In this document: one piece after another, positions 34,908-43,958 of the stretch
Position numbering within the stretch: the stretch's first letter is position 1
Layout of the letters: each line of letters opens with the position of its first letter
Assembly: GCF_007858275.1 (NCBI RefSeq)
Contig: NZ_VFEV01000027.1
Location: forward strand, 1-64,000
Source: Pseudomonas proteolytica
GTDB lineage: Bacteria > Pseudomonadota > Gammaproteobacteria > Pseudomonadales > Pseudomonadaceae
Length of the DNA: 64,000 nt
Direction: 5' to 3'
Position numbers and translations under genes: made by a program
Notes under the pieces: generated by a model
Seen by the model: the letters and a program-made list of their open reading frames with translations, nothing else
Database searches by the model: none
What the model was told of the DNA's origin: nothing

Positions 34908-36233
34908 ATGCCCTCTAGTCTTTCCCGTCGTTGGCACCTTCGCCAATTGATTGCTGCCTCCAGCCTGATCCTGTTAGTCGCCTGCGCCGAAAAACCCACC
35001 GCCGCCGACGCTCAGCCCCTGCCCACACTCCAGACCGCACCGGTTGCTGCACCCGCCGTAGTTGCGCCCCTGGCCGTGACCAATCTCGATATCCAACCGA
35101 CCCAGACCTTCGCCGAATGGCAGGCGGGTTTTCGCGTCGAAGCCCTGAAGGCCGGCATTACGCCTGCAGTGTTCGACAGCGCCTTCGCCAACGTCACCCC
35201 TGACATGGCGATCATCCGTGCCGACCGCAGCCAACCGGAGTTCTCCCGGCCGGTGTGGGAATACCTCAACGGAGCCCTGTCGGCGTTGCGCGTGCGCAAT
35301 GGCCAGGCATTGCTGATCAAGCATGCCGATATCCTGCAAAGCATCGAACAACGCTACGGCGTGGATCGCCAGGTGCTGGTCTCGGTGTGGGGCATGGAAA
35401 GCAACTTCGGCTCCTTCCAGGGCAACAACTCGGTGATCCGCTCCCTGGCGACCCTGGCCTACGAAGGCCGCCGCCCGGCATTCGCCCAGGCGCAATTGCT
35501 GGCTGCGCTGCAAATCATCCAGCATGGTGATATCCCGGCCGAACAGATGCGCGGTTCCTGGGCCGGTGCCATGGGCCAGACTCAGTTCATTCCGACCACC
35601 TATAACACCCACGCGGTGGACTTCGATGGCGACGGTCGCCGCGATATCTGGAATAGCTCGGCCGACGCCCTCGCCTCCACCGCGCACTACCTGCAGAGCT
35701 CGGGCTGGCAGAAAGGCCAGCCGTGGGGCTTTGAAGTGCAGCAATTGCCAACGAATTTCGACTACGCCCTGGCCGATGGCGTGGTGCGCAAGCCGGTGGG
35801 CGAATGGTTGAAACTCGGGCTGCAGGTGCCGGCCGGCGCCAGCGTGCCGCCCAACGTAGACACCCTGTCCGCTGCCCTGCTACTGCCGGCAGGCCACCGT
35901 GGCCCGGCATTCCTGGTGCTGGATAACTTCCGCGCGATCCTCAAGTACAACAACTCGTCGTCCTACGCCCTGGCAGTCGGCCTGTTGTCCGAGCGTTTTG
36001 GCGGGGGCGGCGTGATTCGCGGGGATTGGCCAACGGACGAACTGCCACTGACCCGCTCCCAGCGTATCGAGTTGCAGACGGTGTTGAGTGCCAAGGGTTA
36101 TGAGGCGGGCAACCCGGATGGGATCATCGGCGCCAATACGCGCAAGGCGATTCGTGCGGCGCAGCAGTCGTTGGGCTGGCCGGCGGATGGGTACCCGACG
36201 GTGAAGTTGCTGGAATCCTTGCAGAGCCGCTAG
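34908..36233 (+). CDS. sltB3: Membrane-bound lytic murein transglycosylase, SltB family
   Basis: 441 residues from ATG 34908 (M-P-S-S-L-S-R-R). Signal peptide with lipobox LVAC near residue 25-28. The MltB/SltB catalytic domain (about 70-355) shows VSVWGMESNFGSFQG with the catalytic Glu, GSWAGAMGQTQFIPTTY and VDFDGDGRRDIW. A C-terminal peptidoglycan-binding domain (about 380-438, LQTVLSAKGYEAGNPDGIIG) sets it apart from the mltB at 42 kb, which lacks one. It cleaves glycan strands with anhydro-muropeptide release. The P. aeruginosa gene in this position is sltB3; the symbol rests on that synteny. Confidence 0.9.
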   Translation: MPSSLSRRWHLRQLIAASSLILLVACAEKPTAADAQPLPTLQTAPVAAPAVVAPLAVTNLDIQPTQTFAEWQAGFRVEALKAGITPAVFDSAFANVTPDMAIIRADRSQPEFSRPVWEYLNGALSALRVRNGQALLIKHADILQSIEQRYGVDRQVLVSVWGMESNFGSFQGNNSVIRSLATLAYEGRRPAFAQAQLLAALQIIQHGDIPAEQMRGSWAGAMGQTQFIPTTYNTHAVDFDGDGRRDIWNSSADALASTAHYLQSSGWQKGQPWGFEVQQLPTNFDYALADGVVRKPVGEWLKLGLQVPAGASVPPNVDTLSAALLLPAGHRGPAFLVLDNFRAILKYNNSSSYALAVGLLSERFGGGGVIRGDWPTDELPLTRSQRIELQTVLSAKGYEAGNPDGIIGANTRKAIRAAQQSLGWPADGYPTVKLLESLQSR

Positions 36234-36249
36234 AACTGCGTAAAGCGGC

Positions 36250-36302
36250 CGCCTTCGCGAGCAAGCCCGCTCCACAGGGGCAAATGCGGGCTTGCTGGCG
36301 AT
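36250..36302. repeat. Imperfect REP pair
   Basis: CGCCTTCGCGAGCAAGCCCGC and a diverged inverse copy (GCGGGCTTGCTGGCGATAAC) lie between convergent sltB3 and the LD-carboxypeptidase gene. Mutations suggest an older copy. Confidence 0.7.
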
Positions 36303-36327
36303 AACGGCCTGACAGACGACTAAATAC

Positions 36328-37260
36328 TCAGGCTTTGAGCACCACTTCCTGCTCCAGCACCAACCGCTGTTCCCCCGCATCCAGGCGCACCAAGGCGCCC
36401 ATCGGCAAGGTCAGGTTCGGGTCGCAATGACCGCTGCGCCAGCCCGCCAGGACCGGGATGCACAACGGCTCGAAGGTCTGCTTCAACAGCCGCTCCAGTG
36501 CAACGCCATCCACCCCCGCCACATCCCCCACCAGCACACCGCGAACCTGCGCCAACTTGCCCGCCAGGCGCAAATGCGTCAGTAGGCGGTCGATGCGGTA
36601 GATCGGTTCGTTGACGTCCTCGATAAACAGGATGATGCCCTCGGCATCGATTTCGAACGGCGTGCCCATCACGGCCGCAATCATTGACAGGTTGCCCCCC
36701 AGCAGGCGCCCACTGGCGATGCCTGGCTCAACGGTGGTCAACGGGTAGGCCACCGGGTGCGCCAGCACACTGCCAGCCCCCAGTTGCCCACGCAGCAGGC
36801 TGAACAGCGATGATTCGGTGGGTTGTTGCTTGTCACCGAGCAGGTCGGCATTGAGCATCGGGCCGTGGAAGGTCACAAAACCGGCGTAGCGGCTGATCGC
36901 CAAGTGCAGCGCGGTGATATCGCTGTAGCCGACGAAGGGCTTGGGGTTGGCGGCCAGCAGGGCGAAATCCACGCCGTCGAGCAAACGTGGAGTGCCGTAG
37001 CCACCGCGCAGGCAGAAGATGGCGTCGATATCGGGGTCGGCGAAGGCTGCATGCAGGTCGCGCAGGCGTACTTTATCGCTGCCGGCCAGGTAGCCGTCGC
37101 GCTCGTACACCCCCGAGAAGATCCGCAGCTCGTAGCCGCGGGTACGCATCCATTGCCCGGCCTTTTCCACATCCAGCGCGGCAGGGCCGGCGGGGGCGAT
37201 CAGGCCGATAGTGCCTTCAGCTCGCAACGCGGGTACGACGGCACTCGCTTGAGCGGTCAT
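36328..37260 (-). CDS. ldcA: LD-carboxypeptidase (muramoyltetrapeptide carboxypeptidase)
   Basis: 310 residues from ATG 37260, which follows GGGAGA by 7 bases. S66 peptidase family: GTIGLIAPAGP near the N-terminus, CLRGGYGTPRLLD, the nucleophile Ser in FVGYSDITALHL, and catalytic Glu/His in the C-terminal domain (FIEDVNEPIYRIDR and WRSGHCDPNLTLPMG). It removes the terminal D-Ala from cytoplasmic tetrapeptides in cell-wall recycling, consistent with the transglycosylases nearby and with mpl at 58 kb. A REP pair separates it from lipA. Confidence 0.9.
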   Translation of the reverse strand: MTAQASAVVPALRAEGTIGLIAPAGPAALDVEKAGQWMRTRGYELRIFSGVYERDGYLAGSDKVRLRDLHAAFADPDIDAIFCLRGGYGTPRLLDGVDFALLAANPKPFVGYSDITALHLAISRYAGFVTFHGPMLNADLLGDKQQPTESSLFSLLRGQLGAGSVLAHPVAYPLTTVEPGIASGRLLGGNLSMIAAVMGTPFEIDAEGIILFIEDVNEPIYRIDRLLTHLRLAGKLAQVRGVLVGDVAGVDGVALERLLKQTFEPLCIPVLAGWRSGHCDPNLTLPMGALVRLDAGEQRLVLEQEVVLKA

Positions 37261-37293
37261 CCATGTTCTCCCTATCTGTAGCGCAGAACCCAA

Positions 37294-37380
37294 TGTGGGA
37301 GCGGGCTTGCTCGCGATGCAGGCGCCTCGGTATATCAGTTGCACCGAGGTGATGCTATCGCGGGCAAGCCCGCTCCCACA
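37294..37380. repeat. REP pair with 24-bp arms
   Basis: Arms 37294-37317 and 37357-37380 match with one mismatch (TGTGGGAGCGGGCTTGCTCG onward to CGAT). It lies after the lipA stop and before the ldcA start, both minus strand. Confidence 0.88.
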
Positions 37381-37413
37381 CAAGCCAGCACTCCACATTG
37401 ATTGCGGTGCGGC

Positions 37414-38439
37414 TTACGAAACCAGGCTCGCCTTGACCAGCTTGGCCTGCTCGTCGGCATGGTACGACGAACGTACCAGCGGACCCGACGCGACGTTCTT
37501 GAAGCCCATCTTGTAGCCTTCTTCGGCGAACCAGGCAAAGGTGTCCGGGTGCACGAAGCGCTGTACCGGCAAGTGGCTACGCGATGGCTGCAGGTACTGG
37601 CCGAGGGTCAGCATGTCGATGTCATGTTCGCGCATGCGCTTCATGACTTCGATCACTTCATCGTCGGTTTCTCCCAGGCCCAGCATCAGGCCGGACTTGG
37701 TCGGGATGTGCGGCATCATCTGCTTGAATTTCTGCAGCAGGGTCAGCGACCACTGGTAGTCCGAACCCGGGCGCGCAGCCTTGTACAGGCGTGGCACGGT
37801 TTCCAGGTTGTGGTTGAACACATCTGGCGGCTCGGCAGCGGTGATTTCCAGGGCGACATCCATGCGGCCGCGGTAGTCCGGGACCAGGGTCTCAAGCATC
37901 ACGTTCGGCGACAGCTTGCGGATTTCGCGGATGCAGTCGGCAAAGTGCTGGGCACCGCCGTCACGCAGGTCGTCGCGGTCTACCGAGGTGATGACCACGT
38001 ACTTGAGCTTCAGGTCGGCAATGGCGATGGCCAGGCTTTCTGGCTCGTTGACGTCCAGTGGCTTCGGCCGGCCATGGCCTACGTCGCAGAACGGGCAACG
38101 ACGGGTGCAGATATCACCCATGATCATGAAGGTGGCGGTGCCACCGGAGAAGCACTCACCCAGGTTCGGGCAGGAGGCTTCTTCACACACGCTGTGCAGC
38201 TTGTGTTTACGCAGCAGCGCCTTGATACGGTCGACTTCCGGCGAAACCGGGATGCGGACGCGGATCCAGTCGGGCTTTTTCGGCAGTTCGGTGGTCGGAA
38301 TGATCTTCACCGGGATGCGTGCAACCTTCTCGGCGCCGCGCAGCTTGACGCCGGCTTCCACCTTGGCACGCGGAGCCGGGGCCGGACGGTCGGTAATGTC
38401 CAGCGTCGGGATCATGGTTTGCACAACATCAGTAGTCAT
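37414..38439 (-). CDS. lipA: Lipoyl synthase
   Basis: 341 residues. A radical-SAM enzyme that inserts two sulfurs into octanoyl groups. The auxiliary cluster Cys are in CEEASCPNLGEC and the radical-SAM motif is CTRRCPFCDVG, with the C-terminal RSSYHA Ser that ligates the auxiliary cluster. The start lies one base after the lipB stop, so translation is probably coupled. Last gene of a long minus-strand run. Confidence 0.96.
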   Translation of the reverse strand: MTTDVVQTMIPTLDITDRPAPAPRAKVEAGVKLRGAEKVARIPVKIIPTTELPKKPDWIRVRIPVSPEVDRIKALLRKHKLHSVCEEASCPNLGECFSGGTATFMIMGDICTRRCPFCDVGHGRPKPLDVNEPESLAIAIADLKLKYVVITSVDRDDLRDGGAQHFADCIREIRKLSPNVMLETLVPDYRGRMDVALEITAAEPPDVFNHNLETVPRLYKAARPGSDYQWSLTLLQKFKQMMPHIPTKSGLMLGLGETDDEVIEVMKRMREHDIDMLTLGQYLQPSRSHLPVQRFVHPDTFAWFAEEGYKMGFKNVASGPLVRSSYHADEQAKLVKASLVS

Positions 38440-38440
38440 A

Positions 38441-39088
38441 TCAGTCGATTCCGCCCGTCAGGGTCGTCTGCTCAGCATAGTCGAGGTGTTTGACGAGCTG
38501 CGCGCGCAGCCGGGCACTAACCTCGGCAAATTCTATGGGTGTTGCGTGATCGCTCAACTGGGTCATGGCCAAACCGGCGTAACCACAGGGATTGATCCGG
38601 CGAAACGGCGCCAGGTCCATGTCCACGTTCAGGGCCAGGCCATGAAAGGAACAACCATGGCGGATGCGCAGGCCCAGGGAGGCGATTTTCGCGCCGTCGA
38701 CATACACACCGGGTGCATCGGGCTTGGCCGCTGCCGTTACGCCGTAGCTGGCCAAGAGTTCGATCAGGCAGTTTTCCATGCGACTGACCAGCTCGCGCAC
38801 GCCATAACCCAGCTTGCGCACATCCAGCAGCAGATAGGCCACCAGTTGCCCGGGCCCATGGTAAGTCACTTGGCCACCTCGGTCGACCTGCACCACCGGA
38901 ATATCACCCGGAAGTAGTAGATGTTCGGCCTTGCCAGCCTGGCCCTGGGTGAACACTGGCGGGTGTTCCACCAGCCAGATTTCATCAGGAGCCGAAGTGC
39001 CGCGCTCGTTGGTGAACCGTTGCATCGCATGCCAAACCGGCTCGTAGGCCATCTGGCCGAGCTCGCGAAAGCCCAGGACCTGTGACAT
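38441..39088 (-). CDS. lipB: Octanoyltransferase
   Basis: 215 residues from ATG 39088. It moves octanoate from ACP to lipoyl domains. Signatures are GGQVTYHGPGQLVAYLL, the catalytic Lys in GAKIASLGLRIRHGCSFHG, and the catalytic Cys in INPCGYAGLAMTQL. The start shares bases with the stop of ybeD (TGATG), and lipA follows one base after its stop. Confidence 0.96.
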   Translation of the reverse strand: MSQVLGFRELGQMAYEPVWHAMQRFTNERGTSAPDEIWLVEHPPVFTQGQAGKAEHLLLPGDIPVVQVDRGGQVTYHGPGQLVAYLLLDVRKLGYGVRELVSRMENCLIELLASYGVTAAAKPDAPGVYVDGAKIASLGLRIRHGCSFHGLALNVDMDLAPFRRINPCGYAGLAMTQLSDHATPIEFAEVSARLRAQLVKHLDYAEQTTLTGGID

Positions 39089-39363
39089 CACAACACCATG
39101 TGCACGAAGCCGGTGGCCCGCAGTTCACTGTTGATGTTGTAGAGCTGGTCTTGATCAGTCGCAACGATGTGCAACTGGATCGTGGTGTATTTGCCGGTAG
39201 AGCTGGAGCGCTCATCCACGCGCTGATCGTTGATCGTAGCGTGCTTGCGCACGATTTCGAGGATCAGGTCTTTACGGCCTACACCGGTATCGCTGATCAC
39301 CTTGATGGGATAGTCCTCCACCGGGAATTCGATCTTTGGCGCCTTTACTTCTTTATCGGTCAT
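39088..39363 (-). CDS. ybeD: YbeD-family DUF493 protein
   Basis: 91 residues from ATG 39363 (M-T-D-K-E-V-K-A-P); the longer frame upstream has no homology. DUF493 pattern: PKIEFPVEDYPIKVISDTG, an alpha/beta fold like ACT-type regulatory domains, ending TGFVHMVL. Usually found just ahead of lipB, as here with a one-base overlap. A regulatory role in lipoate metabolism is suspected from context only. Confidence 0.9.
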   Translation of the reverse strand: MTDKEVKAPKIEFPVEDYPIKVISDTGVGRKDLILEIVRKHATINDQRVDERSSSTGKYTTIQLHIVATDQDQLYNINSELRATGFVHMVL

Positions 39364-39401
39364 GGCGTAACGGCCTCGTAAGCGGTAAGCCGTGGCGACG
39401 G

Positions 39402-39436
39402 GCAAAGCCCCGCGTCGGATCAACGCGGGGCTTTGC
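39402..39436 (-). terminator. Hairpin between dacA and ybeD
   Basis: A 14-bp perfect inverted repeat GCAAAGCCCCGCGT/ACGCGGGGCTTTGC (39402-39415, 39423-39436) with a 7-base loop lies 13 bases past the dacA stop. No clean T run follows on the minus strand; it is probably a partial terminator that lets ybeD-lipB-lipA be expressed separately. Confidence 0.65.
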
Positions 39437-39448
39437 GGGTGCACACAA

Positions 39449-40606
39449 TCAGTTGAACAAGCCGTAGAAGAATAGACGGATGCTATCCCACACGCGGCGG
39501 AAGATACCACCTTCCTCAACGGCGTCGAGCGCGATCAGATCGGCGCTGTGTACGACTTTGTCGTCCAGCTTCACTTCGACTTTACCGATCACATCGCCCT
39601 TGGCGATAGGCGCGGTCAGTTGTGGGTTCATGGTCATGCTGGCAGCCAGTTTCTTCAGCTGGCCTTTAGGCATGGTCAGGGTCAGGTCATCAGCCAGGCC
39701 GGCCTTGACTTGACGCTCGGTGCCTTTCCAGACCGGAGCCTGGGCCAGTTCAGCGCCCTTCTGGTAGAAGGTCTGGGTTTCGAAGAAGCGGAAACCGTAG
39801 GTCAGCAGCTTCTGGGTTTCAGCCGCACGAGCCTGCTCGCTGTTGGTGCCGAACACTACGGCGATCAAGCGCTGGCCATCACGTACAGCCGAGGACACCA
39901 TGCAGTAGCCGGCTTCGTCGGTGTGGCCGGTTTTCAGGCCATCCACAGTCTTGTCACGCCACAGCAGCAGGTTGCGGTTAGGCTGCTTGATGTTGTTCCA
40001 GAAGAACTCTTTCTGGGAGTAGATGGCGTAGTGCACCGGGTCGACACGAATGATCGCGCGCGCCAGGATCGCCATGTCATGGGCCGACGAGTAGTGGTCT
40101 GGGTTCGGCAGGCCGGTCGGGTTCATGAAGTGGCTGTTGGTCATGCCCAGGTCAGTCACGGTTTTGTTCATCATGTCGGCGAATGCATCTTCGCTGCCGG
40201 CAATGTGCTCGGCCAGGGCGACGCTGGCGTCGTTACCGGACTGGATGATGATGCCGTGCAGCAGGTCGCTGACAGTCACCTGGGAGCCGACCTTGATGAA
40301 CATCCGCGAACCGCCGGTACGCCAGGCGTTTTCGCTGACGGTCACCGGATCGTTTTCACCGATCTGGCCACGACGGATTTCCAGGGTCGCGATGTAGGCG
40401 GTCATCAGTTTGGTCAGGCTGGCCGGCGGCAGGCGCTGGTCACCATTGTTTTCGACCAGCACGTTGCCGCTGGCAGCATCCATGAGCACGTAGGACTTGG
40501 CAGCCAGTTGCGGTGGCGCTGGCATCATTTCGACGGCCCAGGCAGCGGGCGCGATGATCAGCGGGACAAGCAGGCACAGGCGTTTGGCTAAGGTGGTGAT
40601 GTTCAT
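39449..40606 (-). CDS. dacA: D-alanyl-D-alanine carboxypeptidase (PBP5/6 type)
   Basis: 385 residues. Signal peptide to about residue 24. Penicillin-binding motifs are complete: S63-L-T-K66 in PPASLTKLMT, S123-G-N in IIQSGNDAS, and K225-T-G in GLKTGHTDEAGYC. The PBP5 C-terminal beta domain (about 285-370) and an amphipathic end helix (VWDSIRLFFYGLF) that anchors it to the membrane follow. It trims pentapeptides and sets the level of cross-link donors. Called dacC in P. aeruginosa; dacA in many annotations. Confidence 0.95.
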   Translation of the reverse strand: MNITTLAKRLCLLVPLIIAPAAWAVEMMPAPPQLAAKSYVLMDAASGNVLVENNGDQRLPPASLTKLMTAYIATLEIRRGQIGENDPVTVSENAWRTGGSRMFIKVGSQVTVSDLLHGIIIQSGNDASVALAEHIAGSEDAFADMMNKTVTDLGMTNSHFMNPTGLPNPDHYSSAHDMAILARAIIRVDPVHYAIYSQKEFFWNNIKQPNRNLLLWRDKTVDGLKTGHTDEAGYCMVSSAVRDGQRLIAVVFGTNSEQARAAETQKLLTYGFRFFETQTFYQKGAELAQAPVWKGTERQVKAGLADDLTLTMPKGQLKKLAASMTMNPQLTAPIAKGDVIGKVEVKLDDKVVHSADLIALDAVEEGGIFRRVWDSIRLFFYGLFN

Positions 40607-40699
40607 CCGTCTCTCGAAATTGCTTATGGAAACTTGCCCTCGCGGGCAAAACTATTCAGACAACCCGTTGCCAGGCTGTCGCGTATTCAGTTGCCAGCT

Positions 40700-40727
40700 C
40701 AACCCTTGCCTTCGGGTTTTTATTATT
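40700..40727 (+). terminator. Plus-strand terminator-like hairpin between dacA and rlpA
   Basis: AACCC-TTGCCTTC-GGGTT followed by TTTATTATT reads as an intrinsic terminator on the plus strand, although both neighbouring genes are on the minus strand. On the minus strand the stem is followed by non-T sequence. It may end an antisense transcript from the dacA region. Confidence 0.4.
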
Positions 40728-40789
40728 CGACGAGCCTGCAACCAGGGCCCCGGCACGCAAGCGCACCAGCACCCTAGATCCGCTACTGC

Positions 40790-41785
40790 TTATTCGGCGC
40801 TGACCACGCTGGGCTGACCCAGGTTGGCCAGTCGCACGCTGTTCTGCACCTGGGCAATCTCGCCCGCCGAGCCGATGGGGCCCAGGCGTACACGGTGCAG
40901 GGTCTGCTGGTTACGCACGATGGAGCTGATAAACACCGGCGCGCTGACCATCCCGCTGAGCTTGGACCTTAACAGTTCTGCCGCATCCGGGTTGGCGAAA
41001 GCGCCGACTTGCAGGTATTGCCCGCCCGCCGCACTACCCGGCGCCGCCTGTGGCACGGCCACGACTGGCGCGGCGTGTTGCTGGGGCGGCGGCGTCCACT
41101 GCTCGACCTTGCCCGCCGAGGCGGTGATCTGCGGTTGCGCGCTTTGTGGCTCGTTAAGCATCAATGGCGCCGGCTTGCCGCGCTGCGCCCAATACTGGGC
41201 AGGGTCGATGCCTTCAACCTTGACCCGCGCCGTGCCGGTTTCGGCATAGCCGAGTTTTTTCGCGGCGGCGTAGGACAAGTCGATGATTCGGTCGGAATAG
41301 AACGGTCCACGGTCGTTGACCCGCAGGATCACCGTGCGGTTGTTGTCCAGGTTGGTCACGCGCACATAGGCAGGCAGCGGCAGGGTCTTGTGCGCCGCGC
41401 TCATGCCGTACAGGTCATACACCTCGCCGTTGGCGGTGTTCTGGCCGTGGAACTTGGTGCCGTACCAGGACGCCGTGCCCGACTGCACGTAGTTCTTGGA
41501 CTCTTGCAGCGGGAAGTAGGTCTTGCCCAACACCGTGTAGGGGTTGGCTTTGTAGTTGCCGGTATGCAGGGTTGGCGTGGCATCCGGGATACGCGAGACG
41601 TCGACGTCCCACCACGGCGCGCCGTCCTTGTGGGCACGGTTGATGTCCAGCCCCGGCTGCGCGCGGACTACCGGGCCACCGGCCTTCTGCACCGGCGCTC
41701 GGCTGGTGGAGCAACTGACAACCAGCAAGGACAATGCTGCCAGCGCCACCAGCTTGAGCGGTTTATTGATCGGCGATACCCGCAT
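40790..41785 (-). CDS. rlpA: Septal-ring lytic transglycosylase RlpA
   Basis: 331 residues. Signal peptide with lipobox VVSC near residue 22-25. A double-psi beta-barrel domain (about 105-195) carries GTASWYGTKFHGQNTANGE and VILRVNDRGPFY with the catalytic residues, and a C-terminal SPOR domain (about 255-330) targets denuded glycan at the septum. P. aeruginosa RlpA cuts stem-peptide-free glycan. Start overlaps the mltB stop by one base (TAATG), so coupled. Confidence 0.94.
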   Translation of the reverse strand: MRVSPINKPLKLVALAALSLLVVSCSTSRAPVQKAGGPVVRAQPGLDINRAHKDGAPWWDVDVSRIPDATPTLHTGNYKANPYTVLGKTYFPLQESKNYVQSGTASWYGTKFHGQNTANGEVYDLYGMSAAHKTLPLPAYVRVTNLDNNRTVILRVNDRGPFYSDRIIDLSYAAAKKLGYAETGTARVKVEGIDPAQYWAQRGKPAPLMLNEPQSAQPQITASAGKVEQWTPPPQQHAAPVVAVPQAAPGSAAGGQYLQVGAFANPDAAELLRSKLSGMVSAPVFISSIVRNQQTLHRVRLGPIGSAGEIAQVQNSVRLANLGQPSVVSAE

Positions 41786-42801
41786 TACTTGACGCCCCGT
41801 GCTTGAACCAGCATGTCTGACAGCTGATGCACGGCCATGGCGTACATCACACTGCGGTTATAACGCGTGATTGCGTAAAAATTCTTCAGGCCCATCCAAT
41901 ATTCCGGGCCGTCTGCACCTTCCAGGCGGAAGGCGGTAACCGGCATATCATCGCGCAGCGCATCATGACTTGACCAGCCCAGCGCCCGCAACTCCCCGAC
42001 GGTTTTCACCGGCTCGATGCCCTGGGTCAGGCCCTCATCGGCGCGATCGCCCGTGACGTCCGCACGGATCACCACCGGTTCGCCACCTACCCAGCCATGA
42101 CGCTTGAAGTAACTGGCAACACTGCCAATGGCATCATCGGGATTGCTCCAGATATTGATATGGCCATCACCGTCAAAATCCACGGCGTAGGCGCGAAAGC
42201 TGCTGGGCATGAACTGTGGCAGGCCCATGGCGCCGGCGTAGGAGCCTTTGAGGGTCAACGGGTCGACCTGCTCCTCGCGGGCCAGCAGCAGGAACTCACG
42301 CAGTTCCTTGCGGAAGAACTCGGCACGGGGCGGGTAATCGAAGCCCAGGGTCGACAAGGCGTCGATCACCCGGTAACTGCCGGTATTGCGCCCGTAAAAG
42401 GTTTCAACGCCGATGATCGACACGATCACCTGGGCCGGCACGCCATATTCCTGCTCGGCGCGGGCCAGCACGGCCTCGTGCTGCCGCCAGAAATCCACGC
42501 CCCTGGCCACGCGGGCGTCAGTCAGGAACATCGGACGATATTCCTTCCACTGCTTGACGCGCTCGGCGGGCCGGGAGATCGCGTCGAGGATCGACTGCTT
42601 GCGCTGCGCCTCGCGGAATACGCCCATCAGTTGTTCGCCGGCGAAACCATAGTCACGGGTCATCTCACCGACAAATTCGGCGACCTGGGGCGAGCCGTCG
42701 TAATCGCCGGCCAGGGCGGGCTGCGAAGCGCCAAAGGCGCCCAACAGGCCCAGACAGGACGCGTATCGAGCAGCCCAGCCGCGCATTGCTTGCATTGACA
42801 T
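41785..42801 (-). CDS. mltB: Lytic murein transglycosylase B
   Basis: 338 residues from ATG 42801, which follows AAGGTGA; an ATG 30 bases upstream would overlap rodA. The signal peptide ends around QPALA. The catalytic domain shows IVSIIGVETFYGRNTGSY with catalytic Glu, GSYAGAMGLPQFMPSSF and VDFDGDGHINIWSN. No lipobox is seen, so a soluble or loosely bound form (SltB1 type) is possible. It works beside the elongation machinery RodA/PBP2 encoded upstream. Confidence 0.92.
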   Translation of the reverse strand: MSMQAMRGWAARYASCLGLLGAFGASQPALAGDYDGSPQVAEFVGEMTRDYGFAGEQLMGVFREAQRKQSILDAISRPAERVKQWKEYRPMFLTDARVARGVDFWRQHEAVLARAEQEYGVPAQVIVSIIGVETFYGRNTGSYRVIDALSTLGFDYPPRAEFFRKELREFLLLAREEQVDPLTLKGSYAGAMGLPQFMPSSFRAYAVDFDGDGHINIWSNPDDAIGSVASYFKRHGWVGGEPVVIRADVTGDRADEGLTQGIEPVKTVGELRALGWSSHDALRDDMPVTAFRLEGADGPEYWMGLKNFYAITRYNRSVMYAMAVHQLSDMLVQARGVK

Positions 42802-42812
42802 CTTCACCTTAT

Positions 42813-43958
42813 TCAAACCTGTGCGATCCACTTGCGATGGGTATGGATCGACATCAAAACCCCAAACGCTGACAGTAATGTCACCAGCGAAGTTCCGCCG
42901 TAGCTAATGAACGGCAACGGCACCCCAACCACCGGCAGCAGGCCACTGACCATACCGATGTTGACGAAAACGTAAACAAAAAAAGTCATTGTCAGCGCAC
43001 CGGCGAGCAATTTGCCGAACAACGTCTGCGCTTGTGCGGTAATCACCAGGCCGCGCCCGATCAACAACAAGTAGATCAACAGCAGTGCGCAGATACCCAC
43101 CAGGCCGAACTCCTCGCCCATCACCGCAATAATAAAGTCGGTGTGGCTTTCCGGCAGGAAGTCCAGGTGGGACTGGGTGCCCAGCAACCAGCCCTTGCCA
43201 AACACACCGCCGGAACCGATCGCGGCCTTGGACTGGATGATATTCCAGCCGGTGCCCAGCGGATCGCTCTCGGGATCGAGGAAAGTCAGGACCCGCTGTT
43301 TCTGATAGTCATGCATGAAAAAGAACCACATGGCGACAGCCACCGGCACGGCCGCCACCAACACGCTGACGATCCAGCGCCAGCGCAGGCCGCCCATGAA
43401 CAGCACGAACGCACCGCCGGCAAGGATCAGCAGACCGGTGCCGAGGTCCGGCTGGCGCACAATCAGGATGAAAGGAATGCCGATCAGGATCAGGCTTATC
43501 CCCACATGCTTGAGCTGCGGCGGCAAGGTGCGCTTGGCCAGGTACCAGGCGATGGTGGCCGGCATCAGGATCTTCATGAATTCCGACGGCTGGAAGCGAA
43601 TCACCCCGGGGATATTGATCCAGCGGGTGGCGCCCATGGCGTTATGCCCCATGACGTCCACCACCACCAGCAACAGTACGCCGGCGACGTAGCCCAGCGG
43701 CACCCAGCGCGCCATGAAGCGCGGCTCCAGCTGGGCGATCACGACCATCGACAACAGGCCCAGGCCAAACGACGACGCCTGCTTGATCAACAGATCCCAG
43801 TTCTTGCCACTGGCCGAATACAGCACGAACAGGCTGCCGGCCGCCAGGGTCAGCAGCAGGATCAGCAAGGGGCCATCAATGTGCATGCGCTGCAACAAGG
43901 TGGCGCGGCGACGCATCACATCCTCACTGGAGAGAATGCGGTCAAAATTACTCTTCAC
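42813..43958 (-). CDS. rodA: Peptidoglycan glycosyltransferase RodA
   Basis: 381 residues from GTG 43958, which lies inside the end of mrdA and follows GGAGG by about 8 bases; ATG 43916 (M-R-R-R-A-T) is an alternative giving 367 residues. SEDS family with ten membrane helices. Conserved loops are GATRWINIPGVIRFQPSE, RQPDLGTGLL with the essential Asp, and VGVPLPFISYGGTSL. It polymerises lipid II for side-wall growth with PBP2, whose gene overlaps it by 11 bases. Confidence 0.95.
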   Translation of the reverse strand: MKSNFDRILSSEDVMRRRATLLQRMHIDGPLLILLLTLAAGSLFVLYSASGKNWDLLIKQASSFGLGLLSMVVIAQLEPRFMARWVPLGYVAGVLLLVVVDVMGHNAMGATRWINIPGVIRFQPSEFMKILMPATIAWYLAKRTLPPQLKHVGISLILIGIPFILIVRQPDLGTGLLILAGGAFVLFMGGLRWRWIVSVLVAAVPVAVAMWFFFMHDYQKQRVLTFLDPESDPLGTGWNIIQSKAAIGSGGVFGKGWLLGTQSHLDFLPESHTDFIIAVMGEEFGLVGICALLLIYLLLIGRGLVITAQAQTLFGKLLAGALTMTFFVYVFVNIGMVSGLLPVVGVPLPFISYGGTSLVTLLSAFGVLMSIHTHRKWIAQV

